Below, one piece after another: positions 9,224-18,537 of a stretch of 64,000 bases of DNA. A program made the position numbers and the translations under genes. This DNA is from Maritalea myrionectae DSM 19524 (lineage in GTDB: Bacteria; Pseudomonadota; Alphaproteobacteria; Rhizobiales; Devosiaceae). Position 1 is the first letter of the stretch. Each line of letters begins with the position of its first letter. Below the pieces are notes generated by a model, which worked only from the letters and a program-made list of their open reading frames with translations, did no database searches and was not told where the DNA came from. The stretch spans positions 310,001-374,000 of the forward strand of contig NZ_AUHV01000002.1 in assembly GCF_000423365.1 (NCBI RefSeq), written 5' to 3'.

Positions 9224-10216
9224 ATGGCATGTTTGCTTATCCAACACCCGCAAGGTGCACAGCACCAAATGCCAAAAGGGCATCCAGAAAGCCCTGACCG
9301 CCTGCATTATCTCGACTTGCTTTTCAACCATGCGCAGTTCGCTGGTTTTGACAAAAGTGAAGCCAAATATGCCGATTTGGGGTTGGTGGAGCTGGCCCAT
9401 TCCCAACAACATATTCAGTTGGTGAAATCGCGCCGCCCTGTTGAAAGCATTGCAGAGATTGATGGCGACACCTTTATTGCGGCCAACAGCTTTGAAGCTG
9501 TGATGAGCGGCATGGGCGGGGCCATGGACGCGGTGGAAAGCGTGATGTTGGGCCACCATCAAAATGGCTTTTGCGCCATTCGCCCGCCTGGCCACCACGC
9601 CGAACATGATCGCCCCATGGGGTTTTGCCTGTTCAACACCATTGCCATCACCGCGCTTTGGGCGCGCGAAAAATATGGGCTGGAACGTGTGGCGATTGTC
9701 GATTTCGACGTGCATCACGGCAATGGCACACAAGACATTTTCTACAATGATCGCAATATGTTTTATGGCTCCACCCACGAAATGCCCTTATTTCCGGGCA
9801 CGGGACAAAAGCGCGAAACGGGCGCTGGCAATATTTATAATGCGCCGCTTTCTCAAGGCACGAATGGTGCGACGATGCGCGAAGCGTACAATGATCGTAT
9901 TTTGCCCGCGCTTGATCGGTTTAACCCCGATCTGATTTTGCTCTCTGCCGGATTTGATGCCGACCAGCGCGACCCGCTCGCCTCCCTCAATTGGGAGCCG
10001 CGGGACTTTGCGTGGGTCACTGGCAAAATTATGGATATTGCTGACAAAAGATGTGACAACAGAATCGTATCCCTATTAGAAGGTGGATATCATCTAAATG
10101 CATTGGCTGAAGGTGTTGCGGCGCATATCAATATGCTAGAGCATGGAGAAATGGGCGCGCCCTTTGATGCAGCAAAAGAACTAGAAGGAATTTGGCGTGA
10201 GCGAGAAAACGCATAG
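9224..10216 (+). CDS. Histone deacetylase family protein (AcuC/AphA-like)
   Basis: 330-residue zinc deacetylase of the arginase/deacetylase fold. Signature blocks are GHPESPDRL, RPPGHHAEHD (His pair), DFDVHHGNGTQD (zinc ligands), SAGFDADQRDPLA (zinc Asp) and LEGGYH. Bacterial members deacetylate acetylpolyamines, acetyl-CoA synthetase or small amides. The target here is unknown. Its 3' end overlaps xseB by 20 nt, a pairing I recall as common in Rhizobiales. Confidence 0.88.
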   Translation: MACLLIQHPQGAQHQMPKGHPESPDRLHYLDLLFNHAQFAGFDKSEAKYADLGLVELAHSQQHIQLVKSRRPVESIAEIDGDTFIAANSFEAVMSGMGGAMDAVESVMLGHHQNGFCAIRPPGHHAEHDRPMGFCLFNTIAITALWAREKYGLERVAIVDFDVHHGNGTQDIFYNDRNMFYGSTHEMPLFPGTGQKRETGAGNIYNAPLSQGTNGATMREAYNDRILPALDRFNPDLILLSAGFDADQRDPLASLNWEPRDFAWVTGKIMDIADKRCDNRIVSLLEGGYHLNALAEGVAAHINMLEHGEMGAPFDAAKELEGIWRERENA

Positions 10217-10445
10217 CGATATTGCCGAGATGGATTTTGAAACCGCGCTGACCGAGCTTGAGCAAATTGTGGGCAAGCTTGAAGCTGGCCGTGCGCCCTT
10301 GCAGGAAAGCATTGAGGTTTATGAGCGCGGCGGTCTGCTGAAGGCCCATTGTGAGAAATTGCTGAAACAGGCCGAAGCCCGGATCGAAAAAATCACGCTA
10401 GACGGCAATAGCCAGCCGCAGGGCACTGAGCCACTCGACAGCTAG
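10197..10445 (+). CDS. xseB: Exodeoxyribonuclease VII small subunit
   Basis: 82-residue helical subunit that assembles on XseA to form the single-strand nuclease. The family pattern is clear: FETALTELEQIVGKLEAG, then PLQESIEVYERG and CEKLLKQAEARIEKI. The GTG start at 10197 lies inside the HDAC-like gene with AGAAGGAA 7-14 nt upstream, so translation is probably coupled. xseA is not in the window. Confidence 0.92.
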   Translation: MSEKTHSDIAEMDFETALTELEQIVGKLEAGRAPLQESIEVYERGGLLKAHCEKLLKQAEARIEKITLDGNSQPQGTEPLDS

Positions 10446-10458
10446 AAAGCCCCACAAA

Positions 10459-10677
10459 ATGCGCGATAGCTTGCGGCTAAAGGCCGTTGAAGTGTGCGAC
10501 AAAAAGATCGCCCAAAAGGGCGATAATGTCGGCATTTCTTTTTATGCTTTTTTCAAAAACAAAAATGATACGCCGGAAATCCTGATGGAAGCCGCGCGCT
10601 GGTGGATTGAAACCCATCGGCTGGACCATTTTGAAAAGGCGGTTAAAATCAAATCCATGATCGAAAAAGGCGAATAA
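10459..10677 (+). CDS. Small conserved protein (possibly DUF6500)
   Basis: 72 residues, soluble, mixed charge, with KKIAQKGDNVGISFYAFFKN and a C-terminal WWIETHRLDHFEKAVKI block. It starts 13 nt after xseB and is likely in the same transcript. The sequence looks like the small DUF6500 family from memory, but this is not certain and no function is known. Confidence 0.65.
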   Translation: MRDSLRLKAVEVCDKKIAQKGDNVGISFYAFFKNKNDTPEILMEAARWWIETHRLDHFEKAVKIKSMIEKGE

Positions 10678-10828
10678 CGCCATAGTCTTAATTGACTTTA
10701 TTCATAAATAGAGTCGGCAACTTCACACATTGATTCAAATAAATGCTGCAAGGACGATGGGTCGCATCGCCTTTACAAGGGCTTGGATTTAGGTTTCAAA
10801 CGAGTCCAAGCTGAGTTGGAGATACATC

Positions 10829-11428
10829 ATGAGCCTCGCACGTGTGCGCCTAATCCTATGGGCACTTGTTTTAATTGTCGGCGTCACTGCCACCATTTTC
10901 ACCCTTTATCGCCAAACTTTACCCGCTTCAGAAACCGTGCGTTTTGGCGGCGATTTTGAATTGGTGAGCACCAAGGGCGAGACCTTCACGCAGGATGATT
11001 TGGCCGGCGAACCGACCATGATGTTTTTCGGTTACACGTTCTGCCCAGACGTTTGCCCCACCACGCTCTATGAAAGCAATGTTTGGCGCCAGGCGCTTGA
11101 TCTGACCAGCGAGGACATCAAAACCGTTTTTGTGACAGTTGATCCAGAGCGGGATACGCCAGAACAATTGGACGCCTATCTCAGCTCGTTTGGCGAGGAC
11201 ATTATCGGCCTGACTGGCACGCCAGAGCAAGTTGACGAGATCAAATCCAAATATGGCATTTTTTCCGAAAAAGTGACCGATGAAGATAGCTCCGACTATT
11301 TGGTCAACCACACGGCAACGCTCTATCTTTTGGACGAGAATGGCGTCTTTGCAGGCACCATTGCATATGGCGAAGGCAAGGAAAGCGCCGTGGCCAAACT
11401 CAAGCGCTTGTTGAATATTGAAGGCTGA
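10829..11428 (+). CDS. SCO1/SenC family copper-binding protein
   Basis: 199 residues: an N-terminal membrane anchor (about 7-27) and a thioredoxin-fold domain exposed to the periplasm. Copper ligands are the CPDVC cysteines (near residue 73) and the His in NHTATLYLL. SCO proteins deliver copper or reduce the CuA site of cytochrome oxidase. No cox genes are adjacent. TlyA follows after 2 nt, so the two are co-transcribed. The family resemblance is strong along the full length. Confidence 0.92.
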   Translation: MSLARVRLILWALVLIVGVTATIFTLYRQTLPASETVRFGGDFELVSTKGETFTQDDLAGEPTMMFFGYTFCPDVCPTTLYESNVWRQALDLTSEDIKTVFVTVDPERDTPEQLDAYLSSFGEDIIGLTGTPEQVDEIKSKYGIFSEKVTDEDSSDYLVNHTATLYLLDENGVFAGTIAYGEGKESAVAKLKRLLNIEG

Positions 11429-11430
11429 AC

Positions 11431-12162
11431 TTGAAGCGGCTGGATCAGTTCTTAGACGAAAATGATTTGTGTCGTTCGCGCGCGCGTGCGCGCGACGCCA
11501 TTTTGCGCGGCTGCGTCACCGTTAATGGGCGCCCCGCCGCCAAAGCGGGGTTAAAGATCTCCGACAAAGATGTGGTGGAAATTGATGACCCCACCGCCCC
11601 TTATGTATCGCGCGCTGCACTCAAACTGTTGGCGGGCATAAAAGCAAGCGGCATTGAGGTCACGGGCAAAACCTGCCTCGACCTGGGGGCATCCACGGGC
11701 GGCTTTACGCAGGTATTGTTGGAGCAGGAAGCGGAAACCGTGTTCGCGGTGGATGTGGGGCGCAACCAGCTCGCCGATGAAATCAAAACCGCGCCGCAGG
11801 TGGTGAACCTCGAAAACACCAATGCAACGCTTCTTTCCGATGAAATTGTGCCCAAGCCGATTGAGCTTTTGGTGAGCGACATCAGCTTTGTTTCCCTCAC
11901 CAAGGTCATCGCGCCCGCGCTGGCGCTTTGCACATCGGGTGCAGATGCGCTGTTGCTGGTGAAGCCTCAATTTGAGGTGGGCCGGGAGAAAGTTGGCAAA
12001 GGCGGCATTGTGAAAGATGTGGCAGCCATTGAGGCGGCACGCCGACGGGTCGACAATTTTGTGGTGCAACAGAATTGGGAAAAACGCGCAGAGGTCCCCT
12101 CACCCATAGCGGGTGGCGACGGCAACCAGGAGTTCATTCACTGGTACCGCAAAACGGGTTAG
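11431..12162 (+). CDS. tlyA: TlyA family rRNA 2'-O-methyltransferase/hemolysin-like
   Basis: 243 residues. An N-terminal S4 RNA-binding domain (MKRLDQFLDENDLCRSRARARD, then GCVTVNGRPA) is followed by an FtsJ/RrmJ-like SAM domain with LDLGASTGGFTQVLL, VSDISFVSL and LVKPQFEVGREKVGKGGIV. TlyA proteins methylate cytidine 2'-OH in 16S and/or 23S rRNA. The start is TTG at 11431, two bases after the SCO1 stop. The C-terminal GGDGNQEFI ending is typical. Confidence 0.9.
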   Translation: MKRLDQFLDENDLCRSRARARDAILRGCVTVNGRPAAKAGLKISDKDVVEIDDPTAPYVSRAALKLLAGIKASGIEVTGKTCLDLGASTGGFTQVLLEQEAETVFAVDVGRNQLADEIKTAPQVVNLENTNATLLSDEIVPKPIELLVSDISFVSLTKVIAPALALCTSGADALLLVKPQFEVGREKVGKGGIVKDVAAIEAARRRVDNFVVQQNWEKRAEVPSPIAGGDGNQEFIHWYRKTG

Positions 12163-12285
12163 CATGCTGAACAATCCTGTGAAATAAAGCATATATCTGC
12201 AATTAGAGCTTTCAATCACATTGATTATTTGGCAGATTTTAATAGTTATTTTTTAAATCAAAATTGTTGAATATTTACGAGCTCT

Positions 12286-12531
12286 ATGGAAAAAATTCTC
12301 AAGAACACTCCACCAATCCTTATTATATACGGATTCATTTCTTCTCTGGCGTCAATTCTTGCTACTTACGTGAATCAAAATATGAGCACCGTCGGCATGA
12401 ACACGGTCGACCAATACATCATTTTGATCGACAATTACCTGTTTGCGGCAGACCAGTTTTTCTATTACACGGCATTTGCCGGTGTGATTTGGGCAGGCTC
12501 AAAATTGTATAGCGAACTCAAAAAAAGATAG
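12286..12531 (+). CDS. Small hydrophobic protein, unknown
   Basis: 81 residues with two hydrophobic stretches (about 10-26 and 49-68) separated by a short loop, so probably a small inner-membrane protein; the C-terminus is basic (KKR). No family is recognised and the ribosome binding site is weak (GAGCTC). The preceding 120 nt are much more A/T-rich than the surroundings. An overlapping frame (12264-12512) was judged less likely because its protein is not hydrophobically organised. Confidence 0.5.
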   Translation: MEKILKNTPPILIIYGFISSLASILATYVNQNMSTVGMNTVDQYIILIDNYLFAADQFFYYTAFAGVIWAGSKLYSELKKR

Positions 12532-12613
12532 CGCGATTTAGTTCGCCAATGCATTTTTGCATAGCGTTAGTCAACTGCGCCCACATTTATGTAGTTGGCA
12601 AATACAGTTCGAG

Positions 12614-13720
12614 CTAAAATCCAATCCCGCCCTCGCGGCCTGTCTGGCCGCGGTGGCGCAAGAAATGATCCGCCAATACCAGCGCCATCATCGCTTCGCC
12701 CACAGGTACGGCGCGTATACCGACACAAGGATCGTGACGGCCCTTGGTGATGATGTCGGCATTTTCATTAGTTTTGGTGACGGTTTCGCGCGGCACCAGA
12801 ATGGAGCTGGTGGGCTTCACCGCAAAGCGCACCACAACCGGGTCGCCGTTGGAAATGCCGCCCAGAATGCCGCCCGCTTTATTGCTCTTGAAATAGGGTG
12901 CATTTTCGCCAGCCCGCATTTCGTCGGCGTTTTCAATGCCTGTCATTTCCGCCGTATCAAATCCAGCCCCGATCTCCACAGCTTTCACCGCATTGATGGA
13001 CATCATGGCTGAGGCCAAGTCCTGATCGAGCTTGCCATATACGGGCGCGCCGAGGCCGACAGGTACATTTTCAGCCACCACTTCGATAATTGCACCGACA
13101 GACGAACCAGCCTTGCGGATCCCATCGAGATAGGTCGCCCATTCTTCCGCCGCTACTGGATCAGCGCAGAAGAAGGGATTGTTGTTCACTTCGTCCCAAT
13201 CAAACCGATCATAGTCGATTTTGTGTGGGCCAACCTGCACTAGGCTGGCGCGGATTTTGATGTCCGGCACCACCAATTGGGCCACGGCCCCAGCCGCCAC
13301 ACGTGCCGCAGTTTCCCGCGCCGAGGAACGACCTCCGCCGCGATAATCGCGGATGCCATATTTTTGCTCATAGGTAAAATCCGCGTGCCCCGGACGGAAC
13401 TTGTCGCGAATGTCGCCGTAATCTTTGGAGCGCTGATCGGTATTTTCGATCATCAGTGAGATCGGCGTGCCTGTGGTGCGCAGCCCGTCGGTGCGTTCAT
13501 CCTCGAATGTACCAGACAGGATTTTCACCTGATCAGGTTCACGCCGTTGGGTGGTATATTTGGATTGACCCGGTTTGCGGCGGTCTAGTTTTTCCTGGAT
13601 CATCGGTTCTGAAATGGCCAAACCCGCAGGGCACCCATCAATCACCACGCCTAACGCTGGTCCATGGCTTTCACCCCAAGTGGTGAAGCGGAAAAGTTGA
13701 CCAAAGCTGTTGTGCGACAT
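12614..13720 (-). CDS. aroC: Chorismate synthase
   Basis: 368-residue FMN-dependent enzyme that makes chorismate from EPSP, the last common step of aromatic synthesis. Hallmarks: [13 protein letters not shown] (N-terminal signature), [28 protein letters not shown] and the C-terminal [13 protein letters not shown] block. Length is standard. It is the last gene of the fabI-phosphatase-aroC run, 60 nt after the phosphatase stop. Confidence 0.97.
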   Translation of the reverse strand: MSHNSFGQLFRFTTWGESHGPALGVVIDGCPAGLAISEPMIQEKLDRRKPGQSKYTTQRREPDQVKILSGTFEDERTDGLRTTGTPISLMIENTDQRSKDYGDIRDKFRPGHADFTYEQKYGIRDYRGGGRSSARETAARVAAGAVAQLVVPDIKIRASLVQVGPHKIDYDRFDWDEVNNNPFFCADPVAAEEWATYLDGIRKAGSSVGAIIEVVAENVPVGLGAPVYGKLDQDLASAMMSINAVKAVEIGAGFDTAEMTGIENADEMRAGENAPYFKSNKAGGILGGISNGDPVVVRFAVKPTSSILVPRETVTKTNENADIITKGRHDPCVGIRAVPVGEAMMALVLADHFLRHRGQTGREGGIGF

Positions 13721-13780
13721 GGTGCATCCTAAAGGTTTGAGATTGCTGCCGACAATTTTGCGAGAGACCGCAACAATTGT

Positions 13781-14395
13781 CTAGGCTGCATATTCGGTAA
13801 ATTGTCCATTCTCAAAGCGAAACACCGCTTCTTGAGACGGCGCCCATTTATCGAGCACATCGCCGGGCTCGCCCGTCACCAGATGGCGGAAGGTGCGCGC
13901 CACGCCGCCATGGGCCACCACAACTGTCGGGCGCGTGATATGCTCGTGCATAAACTCATTCACACGCTCGATCACTTCGGCATAGCTTTCGCCATCTTTT
14001 GGGCGGTGCCGCCACTTGCTTTGCGACCGCTTCTCGTGCTCTTCCGGAAAATCCCTTTGCACATCGCTGGCCAGGATGCCTTCGAGATGACCAAAGGAGA
14101 TTTCACGCAACCGATCATCGAAAGTGACTTCAGGCAAATCAGCATCAAACTGCTGGCGCACAATCTCCATGGTTTCACGCGTGCGCCCGAGCGGCGAGCA
14201 GAACCAATCAAACTGGTCGGGCGACCCACCATCGCGGGTCACCAACTCATTTAAAATCTCACCACTCAGCTTGGCCTGATTGCGCCCATGATCGTTTAGC
14301 GGCACATCGCGTTGGCCCTGAAATCGGCTTGCGCGATTCCAGTCGGTTTGCCCGTGCCGCACGAAATAAATCAACGGCCAGTTTTGATGTGCCAT
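13781..14395 (-). CDS. Histidine phosphatase family protein (phosphoglycerate mutase-like)
   Basis: 204 residues. The catalytic motif VRHGQTDWNR starts near residue 12; a second arginine is in CSPLGRTRET, and the second catalytic histidine in VVVAHGGVAR. Members dephosphorylate a range of small phosphates, and the substrate cannot be inferred. The neighbourhood (between fabI and aroC) is conserved in Rhizobiales as I recall. Confidence 0.88.
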   Translation of the reverse strand: MAHQNWPLIYFVRHGQTDWNRASRFQGQRDVPLNDHGRNQAKLSGEILNELVTRDGGSPDQFDWFCSPLGRTRETMEIVRQQFDADLPEVTFDDRLREISFGHLEGILASDVQRDFPEEHEKRSQSKWRHRPKDGESYAEVIERVNEFMHEHITRPTVVVAHGGVARTFRHLVTGEPGDVLDKWAPSQEAVFRFENGQFTEYAA

Positions 14396-14430
14396 AGGTC
14401 TAAACGCTCTTAAGTGCTGCGGTGGTTTGC

Positions 14431-15228
14431 TTATTCCTGACTATCGAGTACGCGCATGCCCATCACATTGTAGCCGCTGTCCACATGGTGCACTTCACCT
14501 GTGGTGCCTGACGAAAGGTCAGACAGCAGATAAAGGCCAGCATTGCCCACTTCGTCGATCGACACATTGCGACGCAATGGTGAGTTGGCTTCGCCGTAAG
14601 ACAACATTTTGCGGAAGTCGCCAATGCCTGACGCGGCCAGTGTTTTAATCGCACCGGCAGAAATGGCGTTCACGCGGATGCCTTCTGGACCAAGATCGGC
14701 CGCCAGATAGCGCACGGATGCTTCCAGTGCGGCCTTGGCCACGCCCATTACGTTATAATTTGGCACCACTTTTTCAGACCCGTAATAAGTCAGGGTCACC
14801 ATTGAGCCGCCTTCATTCATGATTTTGCGGGCCCGCTTGGCCACGGCAACCAAAGAATAAACCGAAATGTTCATGGAGTTCTGGAAGTTACCTGGCGTTG
14901 TGTCGATAAAGCGACCTTCGAGCTCGCTCTTGTCTGAAAAGGCAATCGCGTGGACCAAGAAGTCAATCTTGCCCCATTTTTCTTCGATGGCGGCAAAGGC
15001 TTTGTCCAGCGCCGCTTCGTCGGTGACATCGGCCTCGATCACCAGATCCGAGCCAGCTTCTGCCGCTAGGGGCTCCACACGACGCTTCAATGCTTCACCT
15101 TGGTAGGTGAAGGCAAGCTCTGCGCCTTGGCTCGCAACTGCCTTGGCGATACCCCAACCGATTGACCGGTTGTTGGCCACGCCCATGATTACGCCCCGTT
15201 TGCCTTGCATCAGGTTGCCGCTGGTCAT
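14431..15228 (-). CDS. fabI: Enoyl-[acyl-carrier-protein] reductase (NADH)
   Basis: 265-residue SDR-fold reductase for the last step of fatty-acid elongation. It shows the FabI-type cofactor motif GVANNRSIGWGIAKA and the YNVMGVAKAALE active-site Tyr/Lys (spacing Y-x6-K), preceded by TLTYYGSEKVVP. The ATG at 15228 is chosen because AGGAGT lies 7 nt upstream and the protein then begins as FabI proteins do. An open frame continuing to 15585 has no family similarity. It heads the fabI-phosphatase-aroC run. Confidence 0.95.
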   Translation of the reverse strand: MTSGNLMQGKRGVIMGVANNRSIGWGIAKAVASQGAELAFTYQGEALKRRVEPLAAEAGSDLVIEADVTDEAALDKAFAAIEEKWGKIDFLVHAIAFSDKSELEGRFIDTTPGNFQNSMNISVYSLVAVAKRARKIMNEGGSMVTLTYYGSEKVVPNYNVMGVAKAALEASVRYLAADLGPEGIRVNAISAGAIKTLAASGIGDFRKMLSYGEANSPLRRNVSIDEVGNAGLYLLSDLSSGTTGEVHHVDSGYNVMGMRVLDSQE

Positions 15229-15345
15229 AAATGCACTCCTTGAGAAAAACCTTTGAATTGGGTTTTGACACAGCCGGGGAAAACGGGCAAGTTTTTGTAT
15301 CAGTTTTCTACTGTTCCGTTTCCTCAAATTAGAGCAAAGTGTTCC

Positions 15346-16758
15346 ATGACCCCGGCGCAACCATTTGATAAACTTCTTGAAATTGTTGGCGATGCAAATT
15401 TTCACCAAGACGATGCCGCCATGGTGCGCTTTTTGGATGAGCCCCGCGATTTGTTTCATAGAGGCGCGCGCTGTGCCGTGACGCCGACCTCTGTCGCGAT
15501 GGTGCAAAAGGTGATGCAATTTGCCTATCAGAACGGTGTTTCTGTGGTGCCCCAGGGGGGTAATACTGGTCTTGTGGGTGGCCAAGTGCCCGCCAATGGC
15601 AATGAGATCATTCTCAGCTTAGCTAAAATGCGGCAAGTGCGCGATATAGATGCCTCTACCAATGTGATGACGCTTGAAGCTGGCGTTACGGTGTTGGAAG
15701 CCCAAAAACATGCAGAAGGGGCCAATCGCCTGTTCCCGCTTTCGCTCGGGTCAGAAGGCACGTGCCAAATTGGTGGCATTTTGTCCACGAATGCGGGGGG
15801 AACCGCCGTTCTGGCTTATGGCAACTCACGCGACCTTTGCATGGGCGTTGAGGCCGTGTTGGCAGACGGGCGCATCTACAATGGCCTTTCGAAACTGCGC
15901 AAGGACAATACGGGCTATGATCTCAAAGATTTGCTGGTCGGCGCCGAAGGCACATTAGGCATCATCACGGCAGCGTCGATGAAAATGTTTCCGCGTCCCC
16001 GCGCGTTCGAGACGGCATTGTTGAATATCGCGTCACCACAAGTTGGTGTTGATGTGTTTGAAATTGTGCGTGAGCGCAGCGGCAACCGCCTCACTTCCTT
16101 TGAATTGCTACCAACCATCGGCATTGATTTACAAATGAAGCACGACCTCATTGGCCGTGACCCGCGTTCCCAGGATACACCGTCTAACTGGCATATCTTG
16201 ATGGAGCTTTCGCTGTTTGAAGGCGACCAAGATGGTGCGCTGATGGCTGTGCTGGAGGAGTTGGTCGAAAAAGGGCTGGTCGAAGATGCTTCAGTCTGCA
16301 ACTCGCTGGGCGATCGGCAGTTGATGTGGCTGATGCGGGAAAACTATTCCGAATGTCAAAAGCGCGAGGGGGATTCCATCAAGCACGATATTTCGGTGGC
16401 GATTCGCGATATTCCCACCTTGATTGAAGAGGTGGACGCTGTTGCAGAAGAAATTCTGCCGGGCATCCGCTCTGTCGCGTTTGGGCATATGGGCGATGGC
16501 AATATCCACTATGATTTCCTCGCGCCGGAAGGCTATGAAGGCGATTTGCAGGCCTCCGCCCCGGCCATTCATGCAGCAACTTACGAAATTTTGGCGCGCC
16601 TTAATGGGTCTATTTCAGCCGAGCACGGCATTGGGCAACTGAAAGCTGATTTGTTGGCGCAAAAGAAAGACCCAACGGCATTGGATATGATGAAGAGCAT
16701 CAAGCTGGCGCTTGATCCGAAAAATATACTCAATCCCGGTAAAATCGTACGCCCTTAA
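15346..16758 (+). CDS. FAD-binding oxidase (D-2-hydroxyacid dehydrogenase/GlcD type)
   Basis: 470 residues. A PCMH FAD domain (VPQGGNTGLVGGQVP, GSEGTCQIGGILSTNAGG, LLVGAEGTLGIIT) is followed by the FAD-oxidase C domain with the metal-site GHMGDGNIHYDF and SAEHGIGQLK. This architecture is shared by D-2-hydroxyglutarate dehydrogenase, D-lactate dehydrogenase and GlcD; the sequence alone does not decide among them. ATG 15346 is preferred to the in-frame ATG at 15253, whose product starts with unrelated sequence. It converges with the HMCES gene (stops overlap by 4 nt). Confidence 0.85.
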   Translation: MTPAQPFDKLLEIVGDANFHQDDAAMVRFLDEPRDLFHRGARCAVTPTSVAMVQKVMQFAYQNGVSVVPQGGNTGLVGGQVPANGNEIILSLAKMRQVRDIDASTNVMTLEAGVTVLEAQKHAEGANRLFPLSLGSEGTCQIGGILSTNAGGTAVLAYGNSRDLCMGVEAVLADGRIYNGLSKLRKDNTGYDLKDLLVGAEGTLGIITAASMKMFPRPRAFETALLNIASPQVGVDVFEIVRERSGNRLTSFELLPTIGIDLQMKHDLIGRDPRSQDTPSNWHILMELSLFEGDQDGALMAVLEELVEKGLVEDASVCNSLGDRQLMWLMRENYSECQKREGDSIKHDISVAIRDIPTLIEEVDAVAEEILPGIRSVAFGHMGDGNIHYDFLAPEGYEGDLQASAPAIHAATYEILARLNGSISAEHGIGQLKADLLAQKKDPTALDMMKSIKLALDPKNILNPGKIVRP

Positions 16759-17486
16759 AACAGATCAAGCTGTGTCGACTTTTTAGATTTCGGCACTGCT
16801 TTTTCCTTGGATTTTTCTTCAAAGCTGACCTCTTTAATCAACTCTGCCCCTTCATTACGGGCATTGTTGACGGCTTTCGACACCGGAAAGCTGGTCACGC
16901 CCTGTTTGATGAGCGGGCGCACCAGTTTCAACGCGCTTTGCGCATTAACATTTTTGGTGTCGAGCCAATCTTCCATATCCTCTTTGGGCACATGTACAGG
17001 GGTGCGGTGATGAATATCGGCCAACTCGCCTGTCGCCTCTTGGGTCAGGATTGCAAAGCTGTCGATCTCTTCTCCATTCGGCCCCTCCCACGTGGCGTAA
17101 AGTCCGGCCAACGCCAGCAATGAGCCATCCTCTTTGTGGATATGAAAGGGTTGTTTTTCGCCATCTTTGCGCAACCATTCATAATAGCCGCTGGCGGGCA
17201 CCAAGCAGCGTTGGTTTTTCAACGAGCTTTTGAACGCTGGCTTTTCCGCCACTGTTTCCACGCGCGCATTGGCCAACACAGTGAACTCGCGCGGGTCTTT
17301 TACCCAGTGCGGCACAAGGCCCCAACGCATTAGATGGGCCTCATTGCCGCGGCCTTGATTGATGATGCTCAAAACGGGCTGGGTGGGCGGAATGTTATAG
17401 CGGGCTGGGAATTTGTCCAACTCGTTCAGTTTAAACAAATTCAGCAATTCCTCTTGTGGATGATGTAGATCCAGTCGCCCGCACAT
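16755..17486 (-). CDS. SOS response-associated peptidase (YedK/HMCES family)
   Basis: 243-residue SRAP domain protein that forms a thiazolidine cross-link to abasic sites in single-stranded DNA through Cys2 (MCGRLDLHH). Other active-site elements visible are the ARYNIPPTQPV loop (Asn), RCLVPASGYYEW (Glu) and IHHRTPV (His). The last 20 residues are Lys/Ser-rich. Length is normal. Confidence 0.92.
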   Translation of the reverse strand: MCGRLDLHHPQEELLNLFKLNELDKFPARYNIPPTQPVLSIINQGRGNEAHLMRWGLVPHWVKDPREFTVLANARVETVAEKPAFKSSLKNQRCLVPASGYYEWLRKDGEKQPFHIHKEDGSLLALAGLYATWEGPNGEEIDSFAILTQEATGELADIHHRTPVHVPKEDMEDWLDTKNVNAQSALKLVRPLIKQGVTSFPVSKAVNNARNEGAELIKEVSFEEKSKEKAVPKSKKSTQLDLF

Positions 17487-17501
17487 ATGATTTGCCTATC
17501 C

Positions 17502-18410
17502 TTATTTTGCGGGCAGTTTAGCCGCATTTGTCCGGTCGATAAAGGGAACGCGCCAGCGCAGTGTCATCGCGGCAGCGCCAAACAAGATCGCCGCAGACCC
17601 GACCCATTGCAGCCATGTCAGTTGACGGTCAAATGCCAGATAATCAACAAGAATCGCGGCAATAGGATAGATAAAGGCCAACGCACCGGTCATTGTGGTT
17701 TCCAGGCGCTGAATGCCATCATACATGATGATGTACATCAGCACCGTACACACCAACCCCAGCGCCAGAATGGCGCCCCATTCGGTTTGCCCCTCAGGCA
17801 TGATCTGCCACTGCATCAATGGCAACAACATAATGGTGCCGACACTCACATGGGTCAGCGCCACCAGATGTGGAGGAACCCCAGTTAGCTTTTTCACCAA
17901 CAAAACGGTTGTCGCATAGAGCATGGCTGCGCCAAACGCCATGATCACGCCCATCAAATAGTCGGTGCCAGTGTCGGTTGAGATGTCTCTGGCGCTGACC
18001 ACAGCAATCATGCCGACAAAGGCAAAGAGTAACCAAAAGATTTTGGAAAAATTAAGCTTTTCGCCCAAAAAGGCGACGCCCATCATCGCCAAAATGATCG
18101 GCTGCGTGTGGTAGACCACGGTCGAAATGGTGATTGAGGCTTTGGAGAACGACCCGAAAAGCAATATCCAGTTGGTGACGACTGCCACCCCGCTTAACAC
18201 AGCCAAGGTAATGTTCCGCTTGGTGAAATACTCACGCTTAAACATGCCAAGAGATGCACAAACAATGCCGAGCCCCACGGCACCGATGATGCAGCGCGAG
18301 AACACCACGTTAAAGGTGGGTTGGTTGGAGACCACGACGAAAAAGCCGATGGTCCCAGAAATCATCATGGCGGTGACGAGTTCCACCACCCCTATCCAAT
18401 TGCGTTGCAT
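17502..18410 (-). CDS. EamA/DMT-superfamily permease
   Basis: 302-residue inner-membrane protein with about ten hydrophobic helices arranged as two EamA repeats, as in metabolite exporters (RhaT/YdcZ-like). It lies divergent from an Lrp regulator with a palindrome between them, which is a common arrangement for amino-acid exporters under Lrp-type control, so an amino-acid or metabolite exporter is the best guess. Substrate residues cannot be identified. Confidence 0.85.
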   Translation of the reverse strand: MQRNWIGVVELVTAMMISGTIGFFVVVSNQPTFNVVFSRCIIGAVGLGIVCASLGMFKREYFTKRNITLAVLSGVAVVTNWILLFGSFSKASITISTVVYHTQPIILAMMGVAFLGEKLNFSKIFWLLFAFVGMIAVVSARDISTDTGTDYLMGVIMAFGAAMLYATTVLLVKKLTGVPPHLVALTHVSVGTIMLLPLMQWQIMPEGQTEWGAILALGLVCTVLMYIIMYDGIQRLETTMTGALAFIYPIAAILVDYLAFDRQLTWLQWVGSAAILFGAAAMTLRWRVPFIDRTNAAKLPAK

Positions 18411-18481
18411 ATTTCTTCTCTTTCAAGCTCTTTGTAATCCGGTTTAACGCTAAACCCAAGCCGCAGAGTTGCACATATGAA

Positions 18482-18513
18482 TATTTCGGCTAAAATACAT
18501 ATTTACCGAAATA
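18482..18513. promoter_or_regulatory. Inverted repeat between DMT exporter and lrp
   Basis: TATTTCGG (18482-18489) and CCGAAATA (18506-18513) form a perfect 8-bp inverted repeat with a 16-nt A/T-rich spacer, in the 127-nt divergent intergenic region. It is a likely binding site for the neighbouring Lrp-type protein (inference). Confidence 0.4.
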
Positions 18514-18537
18514 AATTAGGTGAATTGGCGATTTCAT

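Noticed and set aside
12264-12512. Overlapping 82-codon frame with TTG start
   Set aside because: The 12286-12531 frame gives a coherent two-helix membrane protein; this one is charged and unstructured.
15229-15585. 119-codon N-terminal extension of FabI
   Set aside because: No family similarity, antisense to the FAD oxidase start; ATG 15228 has a good ribosome site.
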